A DNA stretch of 64,000 bases. Origin: Streptomyces sp. 130 (GTDB taxonomy: Bacteria > Actinomycetota > Actinomycetes > Streptomycetales > Streptomycetaceae). Below, in pieces: positions 29,739 to 41,538 of this stretch. Both the position numbers and the translations under genes were made by a program. The stretch is taken from positions 151,368-215,367 of the forward strand of contig NZ_VJNO01000009.1 in NCBI RefSeq assembly GCF_007096885.1. Direction: 5' to 3'. The notes under the pieces were generated by a model. That model searched no databases. It worked only from the letters and a program-made list of their open reading frames with translations, and had not been told where the DNA came from. Within the stretch, counting starts at the first letter, position 1. Each line of letters begins with the position of its first letter.

Positions 29739-32663
29739 TCAGCCCCCGTTGCCCAGCAGTCCCGCCAGCTCCGTCCGCGAGCGCACGCCCAGGGCGGCGA
29801 ACACGTTGCGCAGGTGGTGGTCGACGGTCCGGGTGCTCACCGAGAGCCGTCGTGCGACCTCCCGGTTGGTGGCCCCCTCGGCGACGCACCGGGCGATCCG
29901 CGCCTGTTGCGGGGTGAGCGCGGCCAGCGGGGCGGCCGACCCGGACGGGCCCGGGGCCTCCACCGACTCGCCGGCGGCCCGCAGTTCGCCGCTCGCCCTG
30001 GCCGCCCAGGCCGCGGCCCCGCACCGTTCGAACCCGACCAGGGCGTCCCGTAACGGCTCGCGGGCCTCGCGGGTACGGCGGCGCCTGCGCAGCCAGGACC
30101 CGAACAGCAGCCGCGTACGGGCCTGTTCGAAGTCGCCGCCGGCCCGGTCGTGATGGGCGAGCGCCTCCCCGTAGCGCCCGGCCGCCTCGCTCACCGGCGC
30201 CAGCAGGGCGCGGCAGCGCGCGAGTTGGGCGGGGACCTGGGGGTCCGTGGTGCGCGCCGCCCACACGGCGAACTCCGCCACCGCCTCGGCCACCGGCTCG
30301 GCTCCCCCGCCCCTGACCGCCCGCCCGGCCAGCACGGACGCCTCCACGTAGCAGGGCACGGCGAGCATCCGGGTGGCGAAGTGGCCGCGCCGGGGCCCCG
30401 GCCGCACGAGAGGGTCGAGCCGCGCCGCCGCTTCCGCCGAGCGCCCGGCCGCCAGATCGGCCCGGGCCAGCGCCCAGGCGGCCAGGGTCTCCGCCTGGAC
30501 GAGCCCGTGCGGCGCGGCGCCCGCGAGCGCGGCTTCGGCGTGCGCCGCGCACTCCCGCGCCCCGCTCTCCACGGAGGCGGCGAGGGCGAGGACGGCGTGC
30601 AGGTGGGCGGCGGCGTTGGGCCGCCCGGTACGGCGTGCCGCGCGCAGGCCGTCCAGGGCGTGGGCCCGGGCCCGGGCGTGCCGCCCGGCGCGCAGCTCCG
30701 CGTAGGCCAGGTGTTCCAGGGCCTGCGGCAGCAGGGCGTCGGCACCGCTCGCGTGTACGGCGGCGAGGGCGCGGGTCCCGGCCCGGCAGGCGGCGTCGAG
30801 GTCGCCGAGCACGAGTCCGGCCGCCCCGGCCCGCAACAGCGCCCCGGGGTCGCGGGCGCCCGAGTCGAGACAGCGGCGCAGCAGCACGTGCCCGGCACCG
30901 ATCCGCCCGCGCAGCACGGCGCACATGCCGTCCCGGTAGTGGCTCAGCTCCCGGCCGGCGGCGTCGGCGGCCTCCACGGGGATACGGGTCAGCGCGTCCA
31001 GGTAGCCGAGGGCGTCCCCCGCCGCCCAGGCGGCCTCGGCGGCCCCGAGCAGGGCGTCCCGGGCGCGCCCGGGATCGTGCGGGGCGAGCAGGGCGGCGGC
31101 GGCGAGCAGGGCCTCGTGGGCGTCCGGGGCGGGCCCGTCGGCGAGGGTGAGCAGGCCGCGGGTGTGCTGGGCGGCACCGGTCGTGGGCCCCGACCGTGCC
31201 AGCGCGGCGCGGGCCCGCCCCGGCTCCCCCGCCAGTCGGTACTGCTCGGCCGCCGCCACGAACCGGGCGGACCGGAGGTCTGTCGTCGGGATCGGGCCGG
31301 GCTCGCGGGGCCTGGCACGCGCTCCCCCGAACTCTCGGCCCCGCTCGGGCAGGGAGGGGCTCCCTCCGGCGTTGTCGTCGGTCGCCGGCGCTCCGCGCTG
31401 TCGCCCTCCTGCGCCGTGCGGCCGCACGCACCAGCTCCCGCTGCCTGATCCGGCCTGATCCGGACGGCCGGCCCGGTCCGGCTCGTCCGGGGTCAGCGCG
31501 GCGGCGTGGGCGAGGGCCGTCGCGCGGTCGGCGTGCGGGCGGGGCGGGGCGGCGGCTGCCTCCAGCGCGGCGGCGAGCGCGGCGTCGGGGCCGGGGGACG
31601 CGCAGGCCCGCTGAATCAGGGAGGCGAACCCGGGCGCGAGCAGGCCGGCGAGCAGGGCGTGCACCGCGCGGCGGCGGTCCGGGGGCGCCCGGTGCAGGAG
31701 GGCGCGGCGCAGCAGGGGCTCGCCGAAGTGGACGCGGTCGCCGGCCCGCCGGAGCGCGCCGGCCGTGCCGCCGGGCGTGCGCAGGGCCAGGTCGGAAGCG
31801 GCGGGCGGGACGGCGGCCGACGCGGCGGCGCGGCGTACGAGAGCCAGGTCCGCCCCGGCGCCCTCCGGCTCGTGCGCGTGGGCGGCGGCCGCGATCAGGA
31901 GCAGGGTCCGGGTGGCGGCGGGGAGGTGGCCGACGCGGTCGGCGTGGGCGGCCAGGACGTCGTCACCGCCGGGCAGCGGGTGCGGCAGCGGGGTCCGCCC
32001 GGCGAGCTGGGCCGGGGTGAGGCGGGCGGTGAGCGCGGTGAGCAGTCCGGGGTTTCCGGCCGCCTCCCGGAGCAGTTCGCCCCGCACCACCGGGTCGGCC
32101 CGGTCCGCTCCGGTGAGCCGGTCCAGGAGCGCGGAGGCCGCGTCGTCGTCCAGGGGGCCGGGGCGCAGGGCGGGCAGCCCGGCGAAGCCGGCCTCGTCCC
32201 CGGCGGCGATGAGCACGGCGACCCGGCTGCCCGGCCCGAGCCGGCGGGCGGCGAAGGCGAGGGCGGCCCGGGAGTCGGGGTCCCAGTGGTGCGCGTCGTC
32301 CACGCACACCAGGAGGGGCCGCCCGCCGCCGAGCCGCCGGAGCAGCGTGAGGAGGCCGTCGCGCGGTACGGGGCCGCCGGGCGCGGGGCCCGCCGCGCAC
32401 AGCAGCGCGTGCAGCCCGCTGTAGGGCACCCACCGTTCATCGGGTGCGCCGGCGACGTGGAGGGCGGGGTGCGCGTCCCGGTCGCGGTGCGCCGCGACGG
32501 CGTGGGCCAGGAGGGCGGTGCGGCCCGAGCCCGGCGGGCCCGTCAGGACCAGCGCGCCGCCGTCGCCGTGCCGAAGGCGTGTCAACAGGGTGTCCAGTGC
32601 GGCGAGTTCACCGCTGCGGCCGTACAGCCGGAGCGGACTGCGCACGGTCGTGGGGGGAGTCAC
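29739..32663 (-). CDS. Large ATP-binding LuxR-family (LAL) transcriptional regulator
   Basis: 974 residues from GTG 32663 (a GTG at 32672 is possible). The N-terminal AAA ATPase domain has Walker A LVLTGPPGSGRTALL (about residues 33-47) and Walker B LLVCVDDAHHWD (about 120-131). A long TPR-like helical middle follows, and the C-terminal LuxR helix-turn-helix is LTPQQARIARCVAEGATNRE with VSTRTVDHHLRNVFAALGV. LAL proteins are activators, often of carbon use or antibiotic genes. Residues about 396-463 differ sharply from their surroundings and appear to be an in-frame insertion of an interspersed repeat. The targets are unknown; it stands alone between the PucR-type gene and the his operon. Confidence 0.88.
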   Translation of the reverse strand: MTPPTTVRSPLRLYGRSGELAALDTLLTRLRHGDGGALVLTGPPGSGRTALLAHAVAAHRDRDAHPALHVAGAPDERWVPYSGLHALLCAAGPAPGGPVPRDGLLTLLRRLGGGRPLLVCVDDAHHWDPDSRAALAFAARRLGPGSRVAVLIAAGDEAGFAGLPALRPGPLDDDAASALLDRLTGADRADPVVRGELLREAAGNPGLLTALTARLTPAQLAGRTPLPHPLPGGDDVLAAHADRVGHLPAATRTLLLIAAAAHAHEPEGAGADLALVRRAAASAAVPPAASDLALRTPGGTAGALRRAGDRVHFGEPLLRRALLHRAPPDRRRAVHALLAGLLAPGFASLIQRACASPGPDAALAAALEAAAAPPRPHADRATALAHAAALTPDEPDRAGRPDQAGSGSGSWCVRPHGAGGRQRGAPATDDNAGGSPSLPERGREFGGARARPREPGPIPTTDLRSARFVAAAEQYRLAGEPGRARAALARSGPTTGAAQHTRGLLTLADGPAPDAHEALLAAAALLAPHDPGRARDALLGAAEAAWAAGDALGYLDALTRIPVEAADAAGRELSHYRDGMCAVLRGRIGAGHVLLRRCLDSGARDPGALLRAGAAGLVLGDLDAACRAGTRALAAVHASGADALLPQALEHLAYAELRAGRHARARAHALDGLRAARRTGRPNAAAHLHAVLALAASVESGARECAAHAEAALAGAAPHGLVQAETLAAWALARADLAAGRSAEAAARLDPLVRPGPRRGHFATRMLAVPCYVEASVLAGRAVRGGGAEPVAEAVAEFAVWAARTTDPQVPAQLARCRALLAPVSEAAGRYGEALAHHDRAGGDFEQARTRLLFGSWLRRRRRTREAREPLRDALVGFERCGAAAWAARASGELRAAGESVEAPGPSGSAAPLAALTPQQARIARCVAEGATNREVARRLSVSTRTVDHHLRNVFAALGVRSRTELAGLLGNGG
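31275..31475. mobile_element. Probable interspersed-repeat (MITE-like) insertion inside the LAL regulator gene
   Basis: About 200 bp interrupt the Ala/Arg-rich helical repeats of the regulator, encoding Gly/Ser/Pro/Arg-rich residues around SGSGSWCVRPHGAGG. The DNA holds ctcccccgaactctcgg (31323-31339), a block I recall as recurrent in Streptomyces intergenic DNA, a small hairpin agggag-ggg-ctccct (31351-31365), and a tandem cctgatccgg pair (31444-31463) at one edge. The frame stays open through it. The exact ends are not visible without a comparison sequence. Confidence 0.5.
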
Positions 32664-32716
32664 GCCGGGCACGATAGGCCCGCGTGCCGTGGCCCGGAAG
32701 GCGCGCGTACGGCGAT

Positions 32717-32744
32717 GGGGCGCCCTCCCCGGGAAGGGCGCCCC
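32717..32744 (-). terminator. Terminator downstream of hisF
   Basis: ggggcgccct (32717-32726) and agggcgcccc (32735-32744) form a perfect 10-bp stem that can extend inward (ccc/ggg). It lies 30 bases beyond the hisF stop and marks the end of the his operon. Confidence 0.7.
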
Positions 32745-32773
32745 TTGTCTGTGCGCGCGCACAACCGGGCAGG

Positions 32774-33529
32774 TCAGCGCACCGGGTGACCGGCCTCTGC
32801 CAGCGCGCCCTTGACCTCGGAGATGCGCAGGTCGCCGAAGTGGAAGACGGACGCGGCCAGGACCGCGTCGGCCCCGGCGTCGATGGCCGGCGCGAAGTCC
32901 GCGAGCCGGCCGGCGCCGCCGGAGGCGATGACGGGGACCCGGACGTGCTTGCGGACGGCGGCGATCATCTCGGTGTCGTAGCCGTCCTTCGTGCCGTCGG
33001 CGTCCATCGAGTTGAGCAGGATCTCGCCGGCGCCGAGCTCCGCCGCCCGGTGGGCCCACTCGACGGCGTCGATGCCGGTGCCCCGGCGGCCGCCGTGGGT
33101 GGTGACCTCGAAGGTGCCCTCGGGGGTGCGCCGGGCGTCCACCGAGAGCACCAGGACCTGGCGGCCGAAGCGCTCGGCGATCTCCCGGATCAGCTCCGGC
33201 CGGGCGATGGCCGCCGTGTTGACGCCCACCTTGTCCGCCCCGGCCCGCAGCAGCTTGTCGACGTCGTCCGGGGTGCGGACGCCGCCGCCCACGGTGAGCG
33301 GGATGAAGACCTGCTCGGCGGTGCGGCGCACCACGTCGTAGGTGGTCTCCCGGTCGCCGCTGGACGCGGTGATGTCCAGGAAGGTCAGCTCGTCGGCGCC
33401 CTCGGCGTCGTACAGCTTCGCCATCTCGACGGGGTCGCCCGCGTCGCGCAGGTTCTGGAAGTTGACGCCCTTGACGACCCGGCCGTTGTCCACGTCGAGG
33501 CAGGGGATGACGCGTACCGCGAGGCTCAT
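32774..33529 (-). CDS. hisF: Imidazole glycerol phosphate synthase cyclase subunit
   Basis: 251 residues from the ATG at 33529. With HisH it makes IGP and AICAR from PRFAR. The catalytic aspartates are in [14 protein letters not shown] (about residue 12) and VLSVDARR (about 132). The phosphate loops [10 protein letters not shown] and [11 protein letters not shown] show the duplicated TIM-barrel half repeats. The start overlaps the ridA stop by 4 bases. It is the last gene of the his operon, ending before a hairpin. Confidence 0.97.
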   Translation of the reverse strand: MSLAVRVIPCLDVDNGRVVKGVNFQNLRDAGDPVEMAKLYDAEGADELTFLDITASSGDRETTYDVVRRTAEQVFIPLTVGGGVRTPDDVDKLLRAGADKVGVNTAAIARPELIREIAERFGRQVLVLSVDARRTPEGTFEVTTHGGRRGTGIDAVEWAHRAAELGAGEILLNSMDADGTKDGYDTEMIAAVRKHVRVPVIASGGAGRLADFAPAIDAGADAVLAASVFHFGDLRISEVKGALAEAGHPVR

Positions 33530-33930
33530 CGCGCACCCGCCCGGTATGCCTCGACCTCGACCTCGACGACGAGGCCCGGGTCCACGAAGCCGGAGACCAC
33601 GATCATGGTGGCGGCGGGGCGCACCGCGTCGAACAGCTCCTTGTGGGCGCGGCCGACCTCGTCGGTGTCCCGGGCGTGCATGACGTACATCCGGGTGCGG
33701 ACGACGTCCTCGCGGCCGAGGCCCAGCTCCTTCAGCGCCGCGAAGGCGACGTTGAACGCGGTGACGGTCTGGTCGTACGGGCCGCCGGCGGCGATCTCGC
33801 CGCCCACCACCGACGTGCAGCCGGAGACGAGCACCAGGCCGTTCGGCAGTTCGACGGCGCGCGAGTAGCCGAACTTCTCCTCCCAGGGGGCGCCGGAGGA
33901 GACGCGGCGCACGGATGCGGAACCGGTCAT
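33526..33930 (-). CDS. RidA-family (YjgF/UK114) protein
   Basis: 134 residues from ATG 33930. RidA features include [56 protein letters not shown] and the C-terminal substrate-pocket stretch [12 protein letters not shown]. The usual catalytic Arg is plausibly R105 in [12 protein letters not shown]. RidA enzymes hydrolyse reactive enamine/imine intermediates from PLP enzymes; HisC, a PLP enzyme, is in the same operon. It overlaps both hisA/priA and hisF by 4 bases, so it is a true operon member in this lineage. Confidence 0.88.
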   Translation of the reverse strand: MTGSASVRRVSSGAPWEEKFGYSRAVELPNGLVLVSGCTSVVGGEIAAGGPYDQTVTAFNVAFAALKELGLGREDVVRTRMYVMHARDTDEVGRAHKELFDAVRPAATMIVVSGFVDPGLVVEVEVEAYRAGAR

Positions 33931-34652
33931 GCGGAGACCGCCTCCAGCGCCTCTTCGAGGGTGAACGCCTTCGCGTACAGGGCCTTGCCGACGATCGCGC
34001 CCTCGACGCCCGCCGGGACGAGCGAGGCGATGGCGCGCAGGTCGTCCAGCGAGGAGACGCCGCCGGAGGCGACGACGGGCTTGTCGGTGGCGGCGCAGAC
34101 GTTCTTCAGGAGCTCCAGGTTGGGGCCCTGGAGCGTGCCGTCCTTGGCGATGTCGGTGACGACGTAGCGGGCGCAGCCCTCGGAGTCGAGGCGGGCCAGC
34201 GTCTCGTAGAGGTCGCCGCCGTCGCGGGTCCAGCCCCGGCCGCGCAGCGTGGTGCCGCGCACGTCGAGGCCGACGGCGATCTTGTCGCCGTGCTCGGCGA
34301 TGACCTTGGCGACCCACTCGGGGGTCTCCAGGGCGGCCGTGCCGAGGTTGACCCGGCGGCAGCCGGTGGCGAGGGCGGCGGCGAGCGAGGCGTCGTCGCG
34401 GATGCCGCCGGACAGCTCGACCTTGATGTCCATGGCGCCGGCCACCTCGGCGATGAGGTCGCGGTTGTCCCCGGTGCCGAAGGCGGCGTCGAGGTCGACC
34501 AGGTGCAGCCACTCGGCGCCGGCGCGCTGCCAGGCGAGTGCGGCCTCCAGCGGGGAGCCGTAGGAGGTCTCGGAGCCGGATTCGCCGTGCACCAGGCGGA
34601 CCGCCTGGCCGTCGCGGACGTCTACGGCGGGGAGCAGTTCAAGCTTCGGCAT
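33927..34652 (-). CDS. priA: Bifunctional phosphoribosyl isomerase A (HisA/TrpF)
   Basis: 241 residues from ATG 34652 ([20 protein letters not shown]). It is a TIM barrel with catalytic Asp in AVDVRDG and the second Asp in [16 protein letters not shown]; the loop [16 protein letters not shown] carries the Arg/Trp residues that in actinobacterial PriA let one site isomerise both ProFAR (histidine) and PRA (tryptophan). The absence of trpF from the trp clusters here supports this. It overlaps the hisH stop by 1 base and the ridA start by 4. Confidence 0.95.
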   Translation of the reverse strand: MPKLELLPAVDVRDGQAVRLVHGESGSETSYGSPLEAALAWQRAGAEWLHLVDLDAAFGTGDNRDLIAEVAGAMDIKVELSGGIRDDASLAAALATGCRRVNLGTAALETPEWVAKVIAEHGDKIAVGLDVRGTTLRGRGWTRDGGDLYETLARLDSEGCARYVVTDIAKDGTLQGPNLELLKNVCAATDKPVVASGGVSSLDDLRAIASLVPAGVEGAIVGKALYAKAFTLEEALEAVSA

Positions 34653-35293
34653 TACAGCGTCTCGATCCAGTTGGTCAGCAGCTGGGCGCCGGCGTCGCCG
34701 GACTTCTCGGGGTGGAACTGGGTGGCCCACAGCGCGCCGTTCTCCACGGCCGCCACGAACCGTTCGCCGTGCGTGGCCCAGGTGACCCTGGGGGCACGGA
34801 TCTTCGGGTTGGTCACTTCGAGGTTCCAGTCGTGCGCCGCGTACGAGTGCACGAAGTAGTACCGGGCACCGGCGTCGAGTCCGGCGAACAGCTGGGAGTC
34901 CTCGGGTGCTTCGACGGTGTTCCAGCCCATGTGCGGGACGACGTCCGCCTCCAGCGGGCCGACCGTGCCGGGCCACTCGTCCAGGCCCTCGGTCTCCACA
35001 CCGTGCTCGATGCCGCGCTCGAACAGGATCTGCATGCCGACGCAGATGCCCATGACGGGGCGTCCGCCGGCCAGCCTGCGGCCGATGACCCATTCGCCGC
35101 GGGCCTTCTTCAGGCCCTCCATGCACGCCGAGAACGCGCCGACGCCGGGCACGAGCAGCCCGTCCGCGTTCATCGCGGCGTCGAAGTCGCGGGTGATCTC
35201 GACGTCCGCGCCGACGTGGGCGAGGGCGCGCTCGGCGGAACGGACGTTGCCGAAGCCGTAGTCGAAGACGACGACCTTCTTCTTCGTATCCAC
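34652..35293 (-). CDS. hisH: Imidazole glycerol phosphate synthase glutamine amidotransferase subunit
   Basis: 213 residues from GTG 35293 ([20 protein letters not shown]). It is a class I glutaminase feeding ammonia to HisF. The nucleophile Cys is in [12 protein letters not shown], and the His/Glu pair in [24 protein letters not shown] holds the oxyanion-strand region. An earlier in-frame start would include residues encoded upstream with no conservation. Followed by priA with a TAATG junction. Confidence 0.96.
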   Translation of the reverse strand: MDTKKKVVVFDYGFGNVRSAERALAHVGADVEITRDFDAAMNADGLLVPGVGAFSACMEGLKKARGEWVIGRRLAGGRPVMGICVGMQILFERGIEHGVETEGLDEWPGTVGPLEADVVPHMGWNTVEAPEDSQLFAGLDAGARYYFVHSYAAHDWNLEVTNPKIRAPRVTWATHGERFVAAVENGALWATQFHPEKSGDAGAQLLTNWIETL

Positions 35294-35310
35294 GTGTCGC
35301 TCGTCGCTTC

Positions 35311-35474
35311 CTAGTCCCAGAGACCTTGAATGCGCAGGACGCCCGCCACCAGGCACATCAGCGAGCCGATGGAGAGCAGGACGATGACGCCCTTGGGCAT
35401 GCCCTGCTTGGAGAAGGAGTAGACCCCGCCGGCCAGGAACAGGCCGACCAGGATCAGGATGGTGCTCAGGCCGG

Positions 35475-35478
<4 letters not shown>
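35311..35478 (-). CDS. Small membrane protein in the his operon
   Basis: 55 residues from GTG 35478, coupled to the hisB stop (GTGA). It has two hydrophobic segments, residues about 3-19 ([18 protein letters not shown]) and 28-47 ([18 protein letters not shown]), with a short basic loop KQGMPKG between, and ends RIQGLWD. No family function is known to me. Its translational coupling inside hisB-hisH suggests a real protein, whose role in histidine synthesis is unclear. Confidence 0.75.
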
Positions 35479-38580
<3,102 letters not shown>

Positions 38581-38669
38581 ATGCCGGTGCTGTGACGGCT
38601 GACTATGTGCGTTCATTCCGTCACTCAGAGGGAATAACGGGATCACGCCTCCGAACGAAAGGGGCACCG

Positions 38670-40271
38670 GTGACGGAGCTGCACGACGACGATCTCCCGG
38701 ACGGCCTCAGCGCGGCGGAGCTGGGCATGTGGCAGTCCTTCCGGAACGGCACGACCTACGACCTCCGGTCCCGCGACCGGGCGCGCGACGATCCGTTCGC
38801 CCCGTACGAGTGGGGCCCCGAGCGCAGTGTGGCGGCCCGGGTCGTCGCCCGGCTGCTGCTGAGCGGCCCGCCGCCCCGGCCGGGCCGGGTGACGGCGCTG
38901 AAGCTCTGGGGCGTCCGGATCACGGGGAAGCTGGATCTGGCGGGCGGGCGCGTCGATCCGTACGTGGAGCTGACGGGCTGCCGGTTCGACGAGGAGGTGG
39001 CGTTCCCTGAGTGCCACTTCACGACCCTGCGGCTGGTGGGGTGCGCGGTGCCCCGCTTCGACGCGGCCCGGCTGCGCACCGAGGGCGATCTGCATCTGCC
39101 GCGCTGCCGGGTGGAGCGCGGCATCCGGCTCACGGACGCCCAGATCGGCACGGACCTGCTGGTCAACCAGATCGAGGTGGGCCCGGACCGGCAGGGGCGG
39201 GCGCTGCTCGGCGACGGGCTGACGGTCGCCCAGGACCTCCAGGCCGAGATGGCCGACATGCTGGGCGAGCTGAGTCTGCGCGGGGCGAAGGTGGGCGGTT
39301 CGCTGAGCCTGCGCGGCAGCCGGCTGCGGGCGGCCCGGGGCCGCCGCGCGCTGAACGCCCCGCAGCTCAGCGTCGAGCGGACGCTGTACATGAGCGAGGC
39401 GTGGGTCAGCGTGGACACGGGGAATCAGGGCACCACTCCCCCGTACGGCATCGCCACCTCGCCGACCCCGGCGCACGGCACCCGCTCGCAGGTGTTCCGC
39501 TGCCGGGGCGGGGTGCGGCTGGACGACGGCAGGTTCGGTGACGCGGTGGACCTGCACAAGGCGGTGTTCGTGCTGGACACGCACGAGGAGCTGTCGCTGC
39601 GCCGTACGGTCACGCCCGAACTGCGGTTCAATCCGGAGCGCCCGGTGCGCGGCCGGGTGGTGCTCAACGGCGCGAAGGTCGTCACGCTGATCGACGTCTC
39701 CACGAGCTGGCCGGGCCCGGGCGGGCTCGCCATGGGCGGTTTCGTGTACGAGAACCTCGTCCCGTACGGACACTTCCCGCTCTCCCGGCGCCTGGAGTGG
39801 GTGGCGGCGGCGACCCCGGAGTACGTGCCGGAGCCGTACGAGCGGCTGGCGGCCGTGCTCCGCAGCTGCGGCGAGGACGCGGACGCCCGGGAGGTGCTGC
39901 TCGCCAAGCAGCGCCGCCGCCGCGAGACCCTGCCGCCGGCCGGGAAGCTGTGGGGCTACCTCCAGGACTGGACGGTGGCGTACGGCTACCGGCCGGGGCG
40001 GGCCGCGGTGTGGATGGCGGTGCTGTGGGCGGCGGGCACCCTGGCGTTCTCGCGGTACGACCCGGCTTCGATCAAGGGCGCGGAGCATCCGCAGTGGAAC
40101 GCGGCGCTCTACGCGCTGGACCTGCTCATCCCGGTGATCGACCTCGGCCAGCAGGGCTACTGGCGGCTCGAGGGCGGCTGGCAGTGGATGGCGGCCGGGC
40201 TGGTCCTGGTGGGGTGGATACTGGCCACCACGGTCGCGGCGGGCGCCTCCCGGCTGCTGCGCCGCAGCTGA
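38670..40271 (+). CDS. Beta-helix-like membrane-anchored protein of unknown function
   Basis: 533 residues from GTG 38670 (MTELHDDDLPDGLSAAELG), preceded by GAAAGGGG. Residues about 70-360 contain repeating short strands of the type ALKLWGVRITGKLDLAGG, GDLHLPRCRVERGIRL, LSLRGAKVGGSLSLRGSRL, suggesting a right-handed beta-helix as in pentapeptide-repeat proteins. Two hydrophobic segments near the C-terminus (AAVWMAVLWAAGTLAFS and MAAGLVLVGWILATTVAAGA) anchor it in the membrane. Similar actinobacterial proteins are often annotated as oxidoreductases, but I see no nucleotide-binding motif. Divergent from hisD. Confidence 0.7.
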   Translation: MTELHDDDLPDGLSAAELGMWQSFRNGTTYDLRSRDRARDDPFAPYEWGPERSVAARVVARLLLSGPPPRPGRVTALKLWGVRITGKLDLAGGRVDPYVELTGCRFDEEVAFPECHFTTLRLVGCAVPRFDAARLRTEGDLHLPRCRVERGIRLTDAQIGTDLLVNQIEVGPDRQGRALLGDGLTVAQDLQAEMADMLGELSLRGAKVGGSLSLRGSRLRAARGRRALNAPQLSVERTLYMSEAWVSVDTGNQGTTPPYGIATSPTPAHGTRSQVFRCRGGVRLDDGRFGDAVDLHKAVFVLDTHEELSLRRTVTPELRFNPERPVRGRVVLNGAKVVTLIDVSTSWPGPGGLAMGGFVYENLVPYGHFPLSRRLEWVAAATPEYVPEPYERLAAVLRSCGEDADAREVLLAKQRRRRETLPPAGKLWGYLQDWTVAYGYRPGRAAVWMAVLWAAGTLAFSRYDPASIKGAEHPQWNAALYALDLLIPVIDLGQQGYWRLEGGWQWMAAGLVLVGWILATTVAAGASRLLRRS

Positions 40272-40280
40272 CCGCGGGAC

Positions 40281-40307
40281 ACCGGGGGCGGCGGCGTCCC
40301 CCGGTGA
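40281..40307 (+). terminator. Terminator after the beta-helix-like gene
   Basis: caccggggg (40281-40289) and cccccggtg (40299-40307) form a 9-bp perfect stem with a 9-base loop, 10 bases after the stop. The remaining 200 bp to the next start show no further gene. Confidence 0.7.
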
Positions 40308-40504
40308 CGGCAGGCCGCGCGGGCACGTCACCACGTGGGCGGACCACGGGCCTTCTGCCCGGCGCCAGCGAGAATCAGCCAGAATCCCCGGTTTCCTTCA
40401 CCGCTCCTTGACCGTCGCCCGGACAACCCGACCACTCGCCACAAATGCTTCACAGCGCACCCTCTGGCGCCCGCCTCCACCAGCGCTTTTCAATGGTCTG
40501 CACC

Positions 40505-41533
40505 ATGCCTCTCCTCCGCGCCCTGCTCCGAACCGCGCGCGTGATCCGGCGCATCCCGGCGCTGCCCACCGGGTTGCCCGCGGACCACGCGGTGCTGCTC
40601 GACGCCCCCGACGAACGGCTCTCCCCCGCTCTGGTGGCCGCCGCGGCCGGGGAGTACGAACCGGCCGCGAAGCTCCTGGCGACCACCCGGGACGCGGCCG
40701 AGTGGGAGAGCCGGGACCGCTATCTGAGACGGCTCGTCGCGTTCGCCCGCAACCGGGACGGCTGGCTCGCGGACTGGCTGGCCGCCGCACCGCACGATCC
40801 GGACGCGCTGCTCGTCAAGGCGCAGCTCGCGGTCGACCGCGCGTGGGAGTCCCCGGCGCGCGCGGAGCAGCTGCGCGAGGTGGGTCCGCTGATCACGGCG
40901 GCCGCGGCCGGTGATCCGCGCGATCCGGTGCCCTGGCGCCTGGCGCTCGACCACGCCCGGGGTACGCAGGCCACGCACACCACGTTCGAGGCGCTGTGGG
41001 AGCAGGCCCTCCAGCGCTCCACGCACCACTACGGCTGCCATGTCGCCGCCCTCCAGTACCTGTCGGCCGCCTGGTACGGCTCGCACCGCGAGTGCTTCGA
41101 CTTCGCCGAGCGGGCCGCCGAGGACTCGGTGCCCAGCTCCCTGGTCCAGGCGCTGCCGCTGCGGGCCGCGTTCGCGATGCTGACCGAGGGGGCGCGGGAC
41201 GTCCGGTCCGCCTCGGTGCGGGAGGATCGGATCGACGCGGCGGCGGACCTGGCGATCTCCCTGTCGGCCGCCTTCGCCCCGGGCGACCCGTGGCCGGCCG
41301 AGGTCCGCAACCTGCTCGCGTACGTCCTGGTGGTGCGGGGCCGGTGGGCGGAGGCGCTGGAACAGTTCGGCCGGATCGGCCCGCACGCCTCCTCGTTCCC
41401 GTGGGCTTCGGTGTCCGGCGACCCGCTGGGCCGGTTCCTGGACGCGCGGGACGACGCACGGCTGCGGGCGGCCTCCGGGAACCCGCTGAGGCAAGGTTCC
41501 GGACGAGGGCGGGCGCGCGGCCATTACGCTTGA
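40505..41533 (+). CDS. Helical-repeat (TPR-like) protein of unknown function
   Basis: 342 residues from ATG 40505 (MPLLRALLRTARVIRRIPAL); ATGs at 40445 and 40493 are alternatives and none has a strong ribosome site. It is built of amphipathic helices with TPR-like spacing (AAAAGEYEPAAKLLATTRD, VVRGRWAEALEQFGRIGPH), without membrane segments or catalytic motifs. It resembles actinobacterial DUF4034-type proteins. It is followed closely by the LON-domain gene, possibly in one transcript. Function unknown. Confidence 0.65.
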   Translation: MPLLRALLRTARVIRRIPALPTGLPADHAVLLDAPDERLSPALVAAAAGEYEPAAKLLATTRDAAEWESRDRYLRRLVAFARNRDGWLADWLAAAPHDPDALLVKAQLAVDRAWESPARAEQLREVGPLITAAAAGDPRDPVPWRLALDHARGTQATHTTFEALWEQALQRSTHHYGCHVAALQYLSAAWYGSHRECFDFAERAAEDSVPSSLVQALPLRAAFAMLTEGARDVRSASVREDRIDAAADLAISLSAAFAPGDPWPAEVRNLLAYVLVVRGRWAEALEQFGRIGPHASSFPWASVSGDPLGRFLDARDDARLRAASGNPLRQGSGRGRARGHYA

Positions 41534-41538
41534 CCGCT

